Below are positions 8,976 to 19,229 of a DNA stretch of 23,104 nt, piece by piece. This stretch comes from Syncephalis plumigaleata (lineage: Eukaryota > Zoopagomycota > Zoopagomycetes > Zoopagales > Piptocephalidaceae), in contig JAIXMF010000219.1 in the NCBI GenBank assembly GCA_025201365.1, positions 1 through 23,104 on the forward strand, read 5' to 3'. The translations under genes and the position numbers were made by a program. How positions within the stretch are numbered: the stretch's first letter is position 1; each line of letters starts with the position of its first letter. The notes beneath the pieces were generated by a model. It ran no database searches. It saw nothing but the letters and a program-made list of their open reading frames with translations, and was not told where the DNA came from.

Positions 8976-11856
8976 ATGGGTTGGAAGAGGAGAAAGAGAA
9001 CCAAGCGACATGTGGTTCAAGTGGCCGATGAACAAACTACTACCGATGTCAGTACTAGTGTTGATTCCGTAGTTGAGGAAACATCCATATTGTCCACCGG
9101 TACTAGTAATGGATCCTCACAGCTGGTAACAAGTACTATTACCAATGTATCAACAAGTGAAGAGACAGCGGTTGTTACTAATCAAGGACAAAAGCGTAGT
9201 CGTGAAGATGCCGGTAAGTACGATTGTCGTTGGAAGATTACCATGTTACTCATAGACTATAGATGGCTTTATTATGGCTACTAGCAAGAAAAAGTTGCGA
9301 CAACTACGGAAACTGGAGAAAGCCAAGGAACTCGGTATTAATGTCGATGTTAGTTTAGCTACTTATGACGATGATGAATCGCTTAACCCTGTTATCTAAC
9401 CAATGGAATGATCAACTAGACCGCGCCAAGCTTTGTCGTGAAAGGCAGTGAACTTCGTAAAAGCATATCGATTGGTGTAAGCGGTGTATAGCATTTGAAA
9501 TGACTATTTAGCTAATCGATCCATCAACTGATGATGATATTTCTAGGATATTCGCGATTTGCTATTATGGTGTCTTGCCGATGGTGTTAATCCCAGTTGG
9601 GTTTTCGTCAAAGTAAGTTACTTATATATATATACAGATTGGTTGTAGTTTTGATACTTACTTGATCACTCTCGATTTGTAGAACAAGCTTAATTTACAA
9701 CGAGTCGTCGTGCTGATGATCCCGTTCCTGGACTCGTCTATACTTCAGCATGGCTACGGTCTTGATCATCGTCCGATTTCCATGGAGGAAGTGGTACGCG
9801 AAGCATCTGCACGATGCGAACGCGATCCTAGTCTGCCCAAGGGTATGTTCGCCTATTTACCTCGATTGAAAGAGCATTTCTCGCATATTTGTCCGACTCG
9901 AGGTCCATCCGGTACGTTCCAACTGCAAAGCCCGCTACACGCTTTACTTCGATGTCCGTGGACCAAGGAGGAGGCGAAACGACACAAAGAACACGCGAAG
10001 AAATGTAAGCAATCATTATTGCATTATTCGTTATTTGCACTAATCGATGTCATTACAGTCGCGGAGGGTAGTGAACGTGTGCTAACTCGCGAGGATCTAG
10101 TCGCATCCATAGCAGAGTTGCAACAATACGAGTATCCATTGCCGACATCAATCAGTGGTGTTGCTTTGAAGGAGCACTGGAGGGAAACTACTTGTATATT
10201 GAAGACAACGACCGAAGAACAAATGGCAAATGTAACAAATGTAACAGAATCCATTATGTACGCTATAGATTGTGAAATGGTGAGTATTTGATCAATTGAA
10301 TAAGATTGAGGATATCTGTTGCTCTTTTTTGTAACGCATGCATGTAATAATAGGTAATGACCGCAATGGGATCACAATTGGCGCGTGCCACTCTATTAAA
10401 TGAGAGTGGTGAGACGATATTTGACGAATTAGTGATACAAGAACATCCAGTAACTGATTATTTAACGCAGTAAGTTCCACTAATATAATACGCAAATATA
10501 CTTGTGTATTGAACGCTGTAAACTATAGATATAGTGGAATGACGGCGAAGAAGTTGCAGGAAGCGCGTTTCACTTTCAAACAAGTGCAGGAGCATATATT
10601 TAACATTATCGATGGCAGTAATGCTATCCTTGTGGGTCATTCGTTGGAGAATGATCTGAAAGCTTTAAAGGTAACTAATAGACTGGAGTAACCATTTTAA
10701 TTACTTAATATTTACGTATTTCCTGACAAATCTAGCTGGTGCATACACGTATTATCGATACAAGTATCGTGTTTGGCCATCCATCGGGTCCACCATTCCG
10801 ATGGAAGCTGCGTATGCTTGCCTCCAAGTATCTGGACCGACAAATACAAGTATCGGGCACTATCGATAATGGCGAGCCCATTGGACATGATAGTGCAGAG
10901 GATGCACTTGCCTGTCTAGATCTAGTGAAACTAAAGCTTGTCAAAGGTAGGAGTAATTGGAAGTGGGGACATCCAAGCATAAATTGTTGTACTTAGTTTG
11001 TAAAATAGGTTTTGAATTTGGCAGGAACAACAAGGGAACAACATCGATTTTCGAACGACTTGAACGACAGACGCCACCACGAATCGGTGCTGCATCGGAT
11101 CGAGCATCCACGCGACATTTGTACAGTGAAGCAGCATCGTTTATTTCATGCGATACTGATGATCAGGTGAATATTGTAATGTTTTACACATGCACGAGCT
11201 ATACTAATGAATGCATTTCACAAAAAGGTTATTGATGCCATATTAGAGCAAACAAAGGAGCATCATTTAATAATTGGAAAATTACACAATCTAGAAAATC
11301 ATCATAGTAAGTGTGTGCATGTGTGTGTATGTAGGATATAATAAATGAATAGTTTATTGATATGCATATACGTAGATCCAACGGCGAATAAACGGAGTGA
11401 AAGCCAAGAGTCACCACTAAAAGAAATGAATCTGACGATGCCACCGCCACCCTTGGAACCTAATGTCGAGTTACTCACCCAGCTAGATGAGCAAGTTGAT
11501 AGATTAGCCAGAGGTCTACCTGCAGGTACAGGATTGATTGTACTCTCGGGACAAGGCGACACCCGGGATGCGACACGGTAAGTGTAGACTGGAATGGCAT
11601 GGAAGGGGAAATACGGCCATTATCATTATTATTTGTATTAGTACTCAGTGATCAATACGTGACTAACACGACTGATATCATTGCTAGACTTGGTATTAAA
11701 CGACGACGAGCGACCGAATACGAGCAACAATCGTCTTCCTCGAATGACAACACGTCAAGACCGAAAGAATTCATCTTTAACGATAATGATCTGCAAGCTT
11801 TGAAGCATGCGACGAGCAAAGCACGTATGGGTATAGCAATGTTTACTGCTCGTTAA
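8976..11856 (+). CDS. REX1/REXO1-type DEDDh 3'-5' RNA exonuclease
   Basis: Likely a nuclear exonuclease of the Rex1 (RNH70)/REXO1/REXO5 group, which trims 3' ends of 5S rRNA, tRNA and other small RNAs in yeast. Thirteen exons: 8976-9213, 9263-9348, 9420-9476, 9547-9612, 9683-10004, 10059-10279, 10354-10469, 10529-10670, 10736-10946, 11009-11166, 11228-11306, 11376-11577, 11688-11856; product 688 residues. The DEDDh exonuclease core is clear: Exo I YAIDCEMV with the DCE around 327-329, Exo II VGHSLENDLKAL ending near 416, RIIDTSIVF after it, and Exo III GHDSAEDALACLDLV with H467 and D472. Upstream, IRDLLLWCLADGVNPSWVFV and YEYPLP are typical of the Rex1-like N-terminal region. The start gives a basic KRRKRTKR stretch, a probable nuclear signal. 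The 3' site of exon 2 is the least certain junction (GTTAGT donor chosen). The 54-nt intron at 10005-10058 is stop-free and in frame. Confidence 0.9.
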
Positions 11857-11875
11857 TATTTACCATCTAGTATAA

Positions 11876-11881
11876 AATAAA
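11876..11881 (+). promoter_or_regulatory. Possible polyadenylation signal of the exonuclease gene
   Basis: AATAAA 20 nt past the stop codon. It is close to the stop, so the 3' UTR would be very short if this is the one used. Confidence 0.3.
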
Positions 11882-11941
11882 ATAGACCTAAAAACATCAT
11901 CAATTATTGTCAATCCATGCTAATTAGATGACTTGAAGTGC

Positions 11942-12039
11942 TCATTCTTCATAATCACATGATGAGTATTAATGAATAGTATAGCCAGGAATGTAATATG
12001 GCTTCCTGGACAACCGGTATCCATGATTAGGAAGAATGA
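11942..12039. repeat. Nested inverted repeat, 98 bp
   Basis: The outer arms are TCATTCTTCATAATCA at 11942-11957 and TGATTAGGAAGAATGA at 12024-12039; they pair over 16 bp with one mismatch. Inside them CCAGGAA at 11985-11991 pairs exactly with TTCCTGG at 12003-12009 across an 11-nt loop. This could fold as a branched hairpin RNA or be a remnant of a small inverted-repeat element. No flanking target duplication was found. Confidence 0.45.
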
Positions 12040-12360
12040 ATATGAGCATGCATTTTAACGTGTGCACATATTCTCTGCTACCATGGAAGGAATGAACGAG
12101 CGCTGCAAAAGAGCGATATAACTTTCTTATTATTAATGAATATTAAGGTTCATTTCCTACTATTGTCATTGTTGCCAGACTGGCTGATCAGTAACTACGG
12201 ATGGCATTATTTCAATATCAAATGAGCATTCTATTGTAGTCACACAAGCAAACATATTGTCATCAGCATTACTTTCTCATTCGCATAAAGCCATTGGATA
12301 GTTTTACCATATCTTAGCGTATTGTAGTTTAGCGCGTTGCTTCAATTGCTATTAGTATTG

Positions 12361-15147
12361 ATGTGGTCGCGTGTTCTACAAGCAATTAATGTCTATAAAG
12401 CTAATCGATCATTGGAAAGTGAAACTACAAGAGATATCGCTTCTAACTCTTCAGCAGCAGCAGCAATATCATCCGAAATGGTAAACAGTGACAATCGATC
12501 CAATATAACCGTTTACGTTTCTGCCGAGGAGATTAGCATGCTGGAGGATGAAATCACTCATACGGATACACCAGGTGTAGCAATGTCCCTTGATGATGCA
12601 TCAACATCGCGAGATCACGACAACGTGGAACAACCGAGTGAAGACATCATAAAAGTATCGACACTCGCCACGAATCCAATGCCGACGGCCATCAAACCAC
12701 GCTATCCTAGTGCACTCTATTTATCCTCATCCATACCCTCGTCATCGGATACGTTGCACAAAGAAGCGAGCGTACGGAAAGTGACATTCTCCTTGGACCC
12801 GCCACCCGTTCATACGACTCGTCGTATTAGCGAGTATGAAAAGTACGACGAGAGAACCGCGATGAAAAACGATAGCAGTCACAATGACAATGGCAATGAC
12901 GCAGATACTTGGTCGCACGATCTACCGCATGATTGGCAATCCACTCATAGACGAGATACTCGACAACGACGAACGAGTTCTCAGTCAAGTCAAAATACTG
13001 ACATTGTAGTACGTACATGGCGTCATGCACTTGTACTAATAGGGTAAGTACAATACCTACTATTTTAATATATTGGAAACACCTTACTAATGTCATTCTC
13101 ATTATTATTGATGATCTTAGTATGCTCGTGGCATTACTGGCGGTTACTATGGATTCGTTGACTATCCCGATTATTGCGCCAGCCATGGTCTTACATTACA
13201 AATCATTTGATAAGATGATCTGGTTTATTGCGGCCTACTTGCTGGCTTACGCGATGGGACAACCGATAGCCCATCAACTTGCGGTGAACTCGTCGCAAGC
13301 TCGACATAGTCTAATGTTGTCGGCACTCGTGCTCTTCATTGTATCTACGGTGTCGACATTGTTCGTATCGACATTCAACGCGCTAACAATGACTCGTGCC
13401 ATTACCGGACTAAGTGCCGGTATCATTACGTGTCTTTCTCGTGATGCCATGCTAGGTTCGTTCGTTCGTTCGTTCATTCATTCATAGAGTGTAGGGCTAA
13501 CAAACTGAAATATTATAGAACATATTGCATCAAAGTATAATGGATTTATTCAAAGGATCGTGACTATTACTCGAGTATTGGCCACGCTTATAGGACCGTT
13601 ACTAGGTGGTGCATTGACCGAATCGTTGGGATGGTTCGCCTTTTTCTACGTCACCATCTCGCTTGGCGGCGTGGCACTTGTACTGTTAGCGTTGCTTCCA
13701 CGACGTAGACGAACCACGACTGAACTTCGTGAAAGTATGATGATGTCAAACTTATCCGTATGGTGTCGTGTTAGTCGAGCGATGAAACGCAATACGAGCG
13801 GCATCATCAATACGATAAAGCAAGCAAGAGTTGATCTACTTGGTGCAGTACTATTAAGCGCTACCATACTCCTATTCCTACAGGGGACAGCATGGGGCGG
13901 TCGCGTTTACACCTGGTTCTCACCGACTGTCATATCATTCTATAGTGGTGCAGTTGCCATGCTAGTGATATTCCTCCTAGTGGAGTGGCGTTGGTCGAAG
14001 CATCCATTGGTTAATCCCTCGAAACGATGGACGCATAATCTTTATATCGGTTGGTTGTTGAACTTTAACACAGGTGCCATCTACGTTGCAATCCTTTATT
14101 ATCTGCCCATCTGGCTACAAGTAAGCGAAACAATACGCGTACTCTATTGGCAAGCTAACCTCATAATGAATCAAGACAACCTATGCTACCTCCAGTCTAG
14201 ATACAGGATTCTGGATGTTGCCACTCTTTGTAACCGCGCTAATGACGAGTGCCGGAACCAAATGGCTACTGAATCGACGAGAGACTCGACTAGCACGTCG
14301 TGCCAACCAGCAATCTGTGTCATACCATCGATCTTGTTTCCATCGGAATAGCATTGACCCTGCCGTGATCACCTTAATAATGGGTCAACTACTTATGGCG
14401 ATAGGCCTAGGAATGTTGGGGCTACCCGCCAACATACCGCGTAATCTGAGCAACGATAGTCTGGCCAACCCACCGATGCATGTTGTCGTTTATATCGCTA
14501 TGGTAGGATGTGGTATTGGTTTCACCATACAACCGGCATTAGTGGCAGTAAAGCGTAACTCTATTCATCATGGCAAGTATTCGAATGCCTCATTATTATC
14601 ATTATATATATACTAACTATTGCGTTATAATAGCTGCAAATGCCACAACACAAACCCTAATGCTTGCTCGTCATCTCGGAGGTGTTGTTGGCATGGCAGT
14701 TGCTAGCAGTGTATTTGCCAATGTTTTCCATTATCATTTGCAGAATGTTCTCGCTAGCAGTGGCTCTTTATTGGTAAGCGACACGCGTCTAACTTTCTAA
14801 TAATAATAGTAGCAGCAGTAATAAGCTTACTAATAATGATGTAGTCTATTAAAGATTTGGAGGGTGATCCCAAATTATTATCACTCGAAACTGATGCCAC
14901 CATTCAATTGCAACTAACGCGTAGTCTAGCCATGGCTGCTCGTTGGTGTTTCCTAGCATTAGCACCATTCTCTGCCGTCAACTTTCTTGCCTCATGGCTA
15001 ATCGTAGATCAAAGTGGTTCAGTTCATGGCATGAATGATACTGCTTTATCATCTCATTCCAAGTATCATCATCATCATCATAGATCGTCATCTTTCGATG
15101 ATATACATGAAGTATCACCAACTATCATTAAAACTACTGTCGTTTAA
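12361..15147 (+). CDS. MFS transporter, DHA2-like, with long N-terminal tail
   Basis: A membrane drug/metabolite exporter of the major facilitator superfamily. Exons: 12361-13043, 13121-13455, 13519-14120, 14176-14572, 14634-14773, 14845-15147; product 819 residues. Transmembrane segments begin near residue 219 (HALVLIGMLVALLAV), followed by TMDSLTIPIIAPAM typical of helix 1, and AMGQPIAHQL, RAITGLSAGII further on. GPLLGGALTESLGWFAFFYV from residue 365 is the antiporter motif C region of drug:H+ antiporters. Later helices (LDTGFWMLPLF, GCGIGFTIQPALVAV, ATTQTLMLARHLGGVVGMAVASSVF) fit the 14-helix DHA2/EmrB-like group. The first ~218 residues are hydrophilic, Ser/Thr-rich and probably a cytoplasmic regulatory tail. 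Intron 4 starts with GC rather than GT, and intron 2 starts in a GTTC tetranucleotide repeat. A five-histidine run sits in the C-terminal tail. The substrate is unknown. Confidence 0.87.
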
Positions 15148-15427
15148 TTGATTCCATTATTATTATTATTATATGATATCATGTAACAGTCATGTGTATT
15201 GCATGTCCACCTACTTTTATCACAATGTACGCATTAATTGACCTTGTAAATTGTTGGACATCCACACGATATCACGAATAGCATTGCAAGCGGCACGATC
15301 GCCATTATTTTTCGACCATGTGTCTATTAATAGGGACAAAACTCATTAATACACTTTCTTCCCAATACTTTCACTCTTTCGCTCTTTCTTATCGTTTCTC
15401 ATACTTTTGTTCAATCACAATAACAAT

Positions 15428-16414
15428 ATGGCAAATCTAATGTCAATGGCGTTAGACGACGTGATTCGTCAGACGTCAAGTCCAAAGAAATCCAATAACA
15501 ATAGGCGTCGTAATGTACGCGGTCAAAATAAAAGCAACAATAATAACAATGCTGCTGGTGCTGGTGCTGGTGCGCCACATCGTCGAGATCGCAAGAACCA
15601 ACGAAATAGTCCCTATACACGACCAGTAAGGAATATGATAGAGATAACGTGAATAGTATCTAAACTAGATACATGTATTGTTACTATAGAAGTCATCGGG
15701 TAATTCGAACGAGACTTGGACACACGATCTATACGAAGGCAATACTCCTCGTAAACAACGTGATGCACGCGCCGAGATTAGCGGAAGAAAAGCTGGTACT
15801 ACCAATACCAATACCAGTGTTCAACCACAGTTTACAGTCAGTTTCCGTGGTGCAGCATTAGCAGCCAATACTGATAATAATAGCAACAATAACAACAACA
15901 ATACACGTATCACTGTGACTAATCTGCACTATGACGTGTCACGGGATGATTTAAATGTAGGTCGTTAATGTGTATATATATCTAGCTATGTTACATTTGT
16001 CTAATTGATGCATGATATGATATGATATATGATGTGTTATAGGAGCTATTTAGTCAAGTAGGCACCGTTAAACGTGTATACATGCATTACGATAAGGCAG
16101 ATCGTTCAACGGGCGTGGCCGATATCACATTTAACGATGCAGATAGTGCAAGACGTGCCATTGAACGATATGACAAGGTGCCACTTGATAGTAAGTAAAC
16201 TAGGAACCGATCACTAATCTCTTCACTAACACACACATTATACTATACTTATTCCAGATCAACCCATGCATATCACGTATTTTGGTGTCAAGGATAATCG
16301 TACGGGACGCCCATCTATTCTAGATCGTTTGGGCGAGAAAATGTACGTATAAAACGATAGATACTATGGTGAAATGGTCGATATCAAGCGAACCAAGTTT
16401 GAGATAACAATATG

Positions 16415-16451
<37 letters not shown>

Positions 16452-16740
16452 ATATCGAATCATATCACTCATTATTTTAACTGCAATTATTGACGTCCTC
16501 CTTAATGTCTTTTATATGTATATCTATGGGGAATACCATTACAGAAATAATTCCGATGGTGAGGCTAGTCCACGAGGTAATCGACGCAGCAATGGCAATG
16601 CTAACCAGCAAGGACGTGGTCGACGTACAAATCAACGACGTGGCAGACAGCCACAAAGAACGCAACAGCCGACAGCATCAGCCGAAGATCTTGACCGTGA
16701 ATTAGATAGTTATATGCAATTGGATAGTATGGCACAATAA
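15428..16740 (+). CDS. ALYREF/Yra1-type mRNA export adaptor (RRM protein)
   Basis: A TREX-complex RNA-binding adaptor that hands mRNPs to the export receptor. Exons: 15428-15625, 15690-15956, 16043-16190, 16258-16342, 16545-16740; product 297 residues. The N-terminus MANLMSMALDDVIRQ matches the UAP56/Sub2-binding motif (LDDVI) of REF proteins, followed by basic, Asn/Gly-rich sequence. An RRM spans about residues 138-215, with RNP2-like ITVTNL and RNP1-like TGVADITF. The C-terminal part has Arg/Gly/Gln-rich sequence (GRGRRTNQRRGRQPQR) and ends with a second helicase-binding motif, DLDRELDSYM. The start is the first ATG in frame and gives the family N-terminus exactly. Intron 4 is 202 nt, the longest in the window, and carries a TATATG hexanucleotide run. 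Confidence 0.92.
16408..16456. repeat. TATATG/TGTATA hexanucleotide repeat inside ALYREF intron 4
   Basis: About six consecutive copies of TATATG-type units followed by a short TA run, within the intron at 16343-16544. It is likely length-polymorphic. UG/UA-rich intronic runs can affect splicing, but no such role is shown here. Confidence 0.75.
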
Positions 16741-16751
16741 TCAATAGTATT

Positions 16752-16757
16752 AATAAA
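16752..16757 (+). promoter_or_regulatory. Possible polyadenylation signal of the ALYREF gene
   Basis: AATAAA 12 nt past the stop codon at 16738-16740. If used, the 3' UTR would be very short. Confidence 0.35.
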
Positions 16758-17561
16758 GTTATCAATGCATCTTTGTTTTCCTCATTATTCACAGTGGATT
16801 CTCTTGGCAATTGTACAATTGAAGATCAGCATGTTAACATGGATAACGACTATCCGATAATGGAAACTTCCTTTCATTTGCCAAGAATGCAATGTCATTA
16901 ATAGAAAATGAGCTAGTAGACAATATAGTCAATGAGGTCGGTAATTGGAGATAATCCATTTGCCGCACTAGCTGAATCAATTATGAATATACACACACTC
17001 ATATGCACATGTGAGGTGTGAGGTGTGTGTGTGTGTTGCCTGTAAGTACAACTCCGGATTGAACATCCGAGCATGATGGGTAACCTTCCACCAATGGTTT
17101 ATGCACGGATGGAAATAGATCACGATGTTGTTAAAGGCGTGTGCCATGTGGTCACTTACTAGAGGAATAGTAAATGGTGTCGCGTGGATCCTTACTACGG
17201 CTTGTATTTAAGAAGCCTACCATCGAGGCATGAATGGGGTACACTTTTTCTTTAAATTATTCGACTCTTTTTCATTCATATTTAGTTTATTATCTTTATT
17301 GGTTATTGTGATTTACACCAATAATTAGTATTTATATATATACTACTATTGCGTGTGCGTGTGCGTGTGCGTGTCTTACTACTTTTACTACTTTTACTAC
17401 TACGACAACGATACCGTGTGTATACGTGTGTCGCTATATTAATTATATATTTGACCTTCATCTTATACCATTGCATCTATTGTCTTCATCTCTTTGCTAT
17501 TACTCTTACAAGGAAGTAGTGGTTCTCTTCTCTTCTATTAGTCTCTTCTCTATACAACAGT
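16758..17561. other. Intergenic region upstream of the ceramide synthase gene
   Basis: No gene seen on either strand. It contains GT-rich tracts at about 17010-17036, a GTGTGC-type hexanucleotide run at about 17350-17374, and TTTTACTAC repeats near 17380. The pyrimidine-rich sequence just before 17562 is probably the promoter and leader of the next gene. I looked for tRNA-like cloverleafs and found none. Confidence 0.5.
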
Positions 17562-19007
17562 ATGGTGTTTACTCCGTTAAGTACGGCGTCTCAAGCACAA
17601 TGGCATCATAATAAACGAGCCATGGCTGGAAAAGGAGGAAGTGGGGCAGTAACAACGACGACTGGTACTACTACTACCACTGCTGCCGGTGGTGCAAACT
17701 CTCTTATCAGTACACTACGTGGTTATTGGCACTGGGGTGAAACACGTAAGTGAACTACTAAATAATTACTTTATTTCTATACTCATATACTCATATACAC
17801 ATGTACATGTACATATCATGATCTATATAGGTGTGGCAAGTAGTATCATATTAATGATGTTGGCGGGACATTTCATCTTCCAACTGCCTGCCTTGGCACC
17901 CTTCCTAGAACTGCAACACGCCATTCCCACCGAGGAGTTGCGCGAACCTGAGGGTGGTCCTCGTTATCAACGAGGCTACTACGACTACTACTATGTCATC
18001 CATTGGATTGTTATCTTCACCTTCCTTAGGGCAGCGACCATGCAATGGGTACTACGACCAATTGCTCATTCGCAGGGTGTCTACTCGGAATCGAAATTGC
18101 AACGATTCATGGAACAAGGCTGGTTGATTATCTTTTATTCCATTTCATGGTCTGCTGGCATGTGGATCATGTACAACAGCAAATACTGGTTCAATCTCGA
18201 CGAGTTATGGCGTGACTACCCGTTCAACCAGTTGACATCCGCGATGAAGCATTACTACTTGATTCAGTTGGCATTCTGGTGGCAACAACTGATTATCGTG
18301 AATGTTGAGGAGAAACGTAAAGATTACGGTGTCATGATGGCTCATCATGTGATTACCATCATCTTAATTATGAAGAGTTACTACACGCACTTGACACCAG
18401 TTGGCAATGCTATCCTATGTTGTATGGATTTTGCCGATATCCTTCTATCAGTAAGTGACTATGATGTTATATGATGAGTATTATTACTAATGACGATAAT
18501 GATGAATAGACGGCCAAAGTGTTCAATTATATAAAATGGCAACGTACGACCGACGCTTGTTTCATCGTCTTCCTAGTGGGATGGGTGATTACACGTCATG
18601 GATTCTTCAATGTTCTCACTTATAGCGTGTATCGTGACATGCCACGATTCAATCTAATCCAATGGGATCCATCACGTCATTACTACCACACCTATGGCAT
18701 TTACATCAGTTATGTGTGTCTATTGGGTGGATTGGAACTATTGTGTGTCTACTGGTTCTACCTCGTTATCGGTATTGTACGTCGAGTGATTAGTGGACGT
18801 AAACCGGAAGATACACGTAGTGACAGTGAAGGTAGCGACAATGAGGAATCAACTAGCGGCAAATCAAAGAAGAATAAGAAGAAGAGGAATATTGCTAATA
18901 GTATCAGTGCTACTGCCAATACTACTGCAGTAGAAGCACAAGGAATTGCTAGTGTTCAAGCCATTGAAGAAACAAGCACTCCTCGACGATCACAACGTCG
19001 TCGTTAA
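17562..19007 (+). CDS. Ceramide synthase (LAG1/LAC1 type, TLC domain)
   Basis: Acyl-CoA-dependent N-acylation of sphingoid bases in the ER membrane. Exons: 17562-17745, 17831-18450, 18510-19007; product 433 residues, close to yeast Lag1/Lac1. The Lag1 motif is complete: YYLIQLAFWWQQLIIVN, then EEKRKDYGVMMAHHVITI with the essential His pair H233/H234, SYYTHLTPVGNAI, and CMDFADILLS with D261 and D264, followed by TAKVFNYIKW. Hydrophobic segments before and after match the multi-pass TLC fold. The N-terminal ~60 residues are low-complexity (Thr/Gly/Ala rich) and the C-terminal tail is charged, with an acidic/serine stretch and KSKKNKKKR. There is no homeobox-like domain. The gene converges on the BIG1-like gene, with 222 nt between the two stop codons. 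Confidence 0.95.
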
Positions 19008-19160
19008 TGAATAGCATATTAGTAGTAGTAGGAGGAGGAGTAGTAGTAATTACGAAGCATTTCTTATTATTTGATTGTTACATTTCATAACAATCATGAT
19101 ATAGTCCATTAATCCAATATATTATATATATATATTAATATTAATATTAATATTGTTTGA

Positions 19161-19166
19161 AATAAA
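19161..19166 (+). promoter_or_regulatory. Possible polyadenylation signal of the ceramide synthase gene
   Basis: AATAAA about 155 nt past the stop codon and 64 nt before the end of the opposing gene's coding sequence, so the two 3' UTRs may overlap. Confidence 0.4.
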
Positions 19167-19229
19167 CAGAAACCTTTTTATATAATGTTATGTTTGTGTG
19201 TAAGTGAGAGTGAGTGAGTGAGATAAGCA

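Larger units (their letters stand above)
11857..12360. other. Intergenic region between the exonuclease and MFS genes
   Basis: No gene seen. It holds the nested inverted repeat listed separately and, presumably, the promoter of the MFS gene. In the MFS frame, a TAG at 12325-12327 closes the reading frame upstream, so the first possible start is the ATG at 12361. Confidence 0.5.

Noticed and set aside
9349-9419. Exon 2 of the exonuclease gene continuing to CTTAACCCT and a 32-nt intron
   Set aside because: Thirty-two nt is shorter than any other intron here. The GTTAGT donor gives a 71-nt intron with a CTAAC branch site and the same frame, so it was preferred, with some doubt.
14570-14800. Frame suggesting that the MFS intron at 14573-14633 is coding
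   Set aside because: The frame is open over the intron's later part only because of its AT-rich content and does not connect in frame to exon 4.
17341-17420. Regularly repeated units that might look like a CRISPR or satellite array
   Set aside because: They are contiguous hexanucleotide and ACTACTTTT-type microsatellites without spacers.
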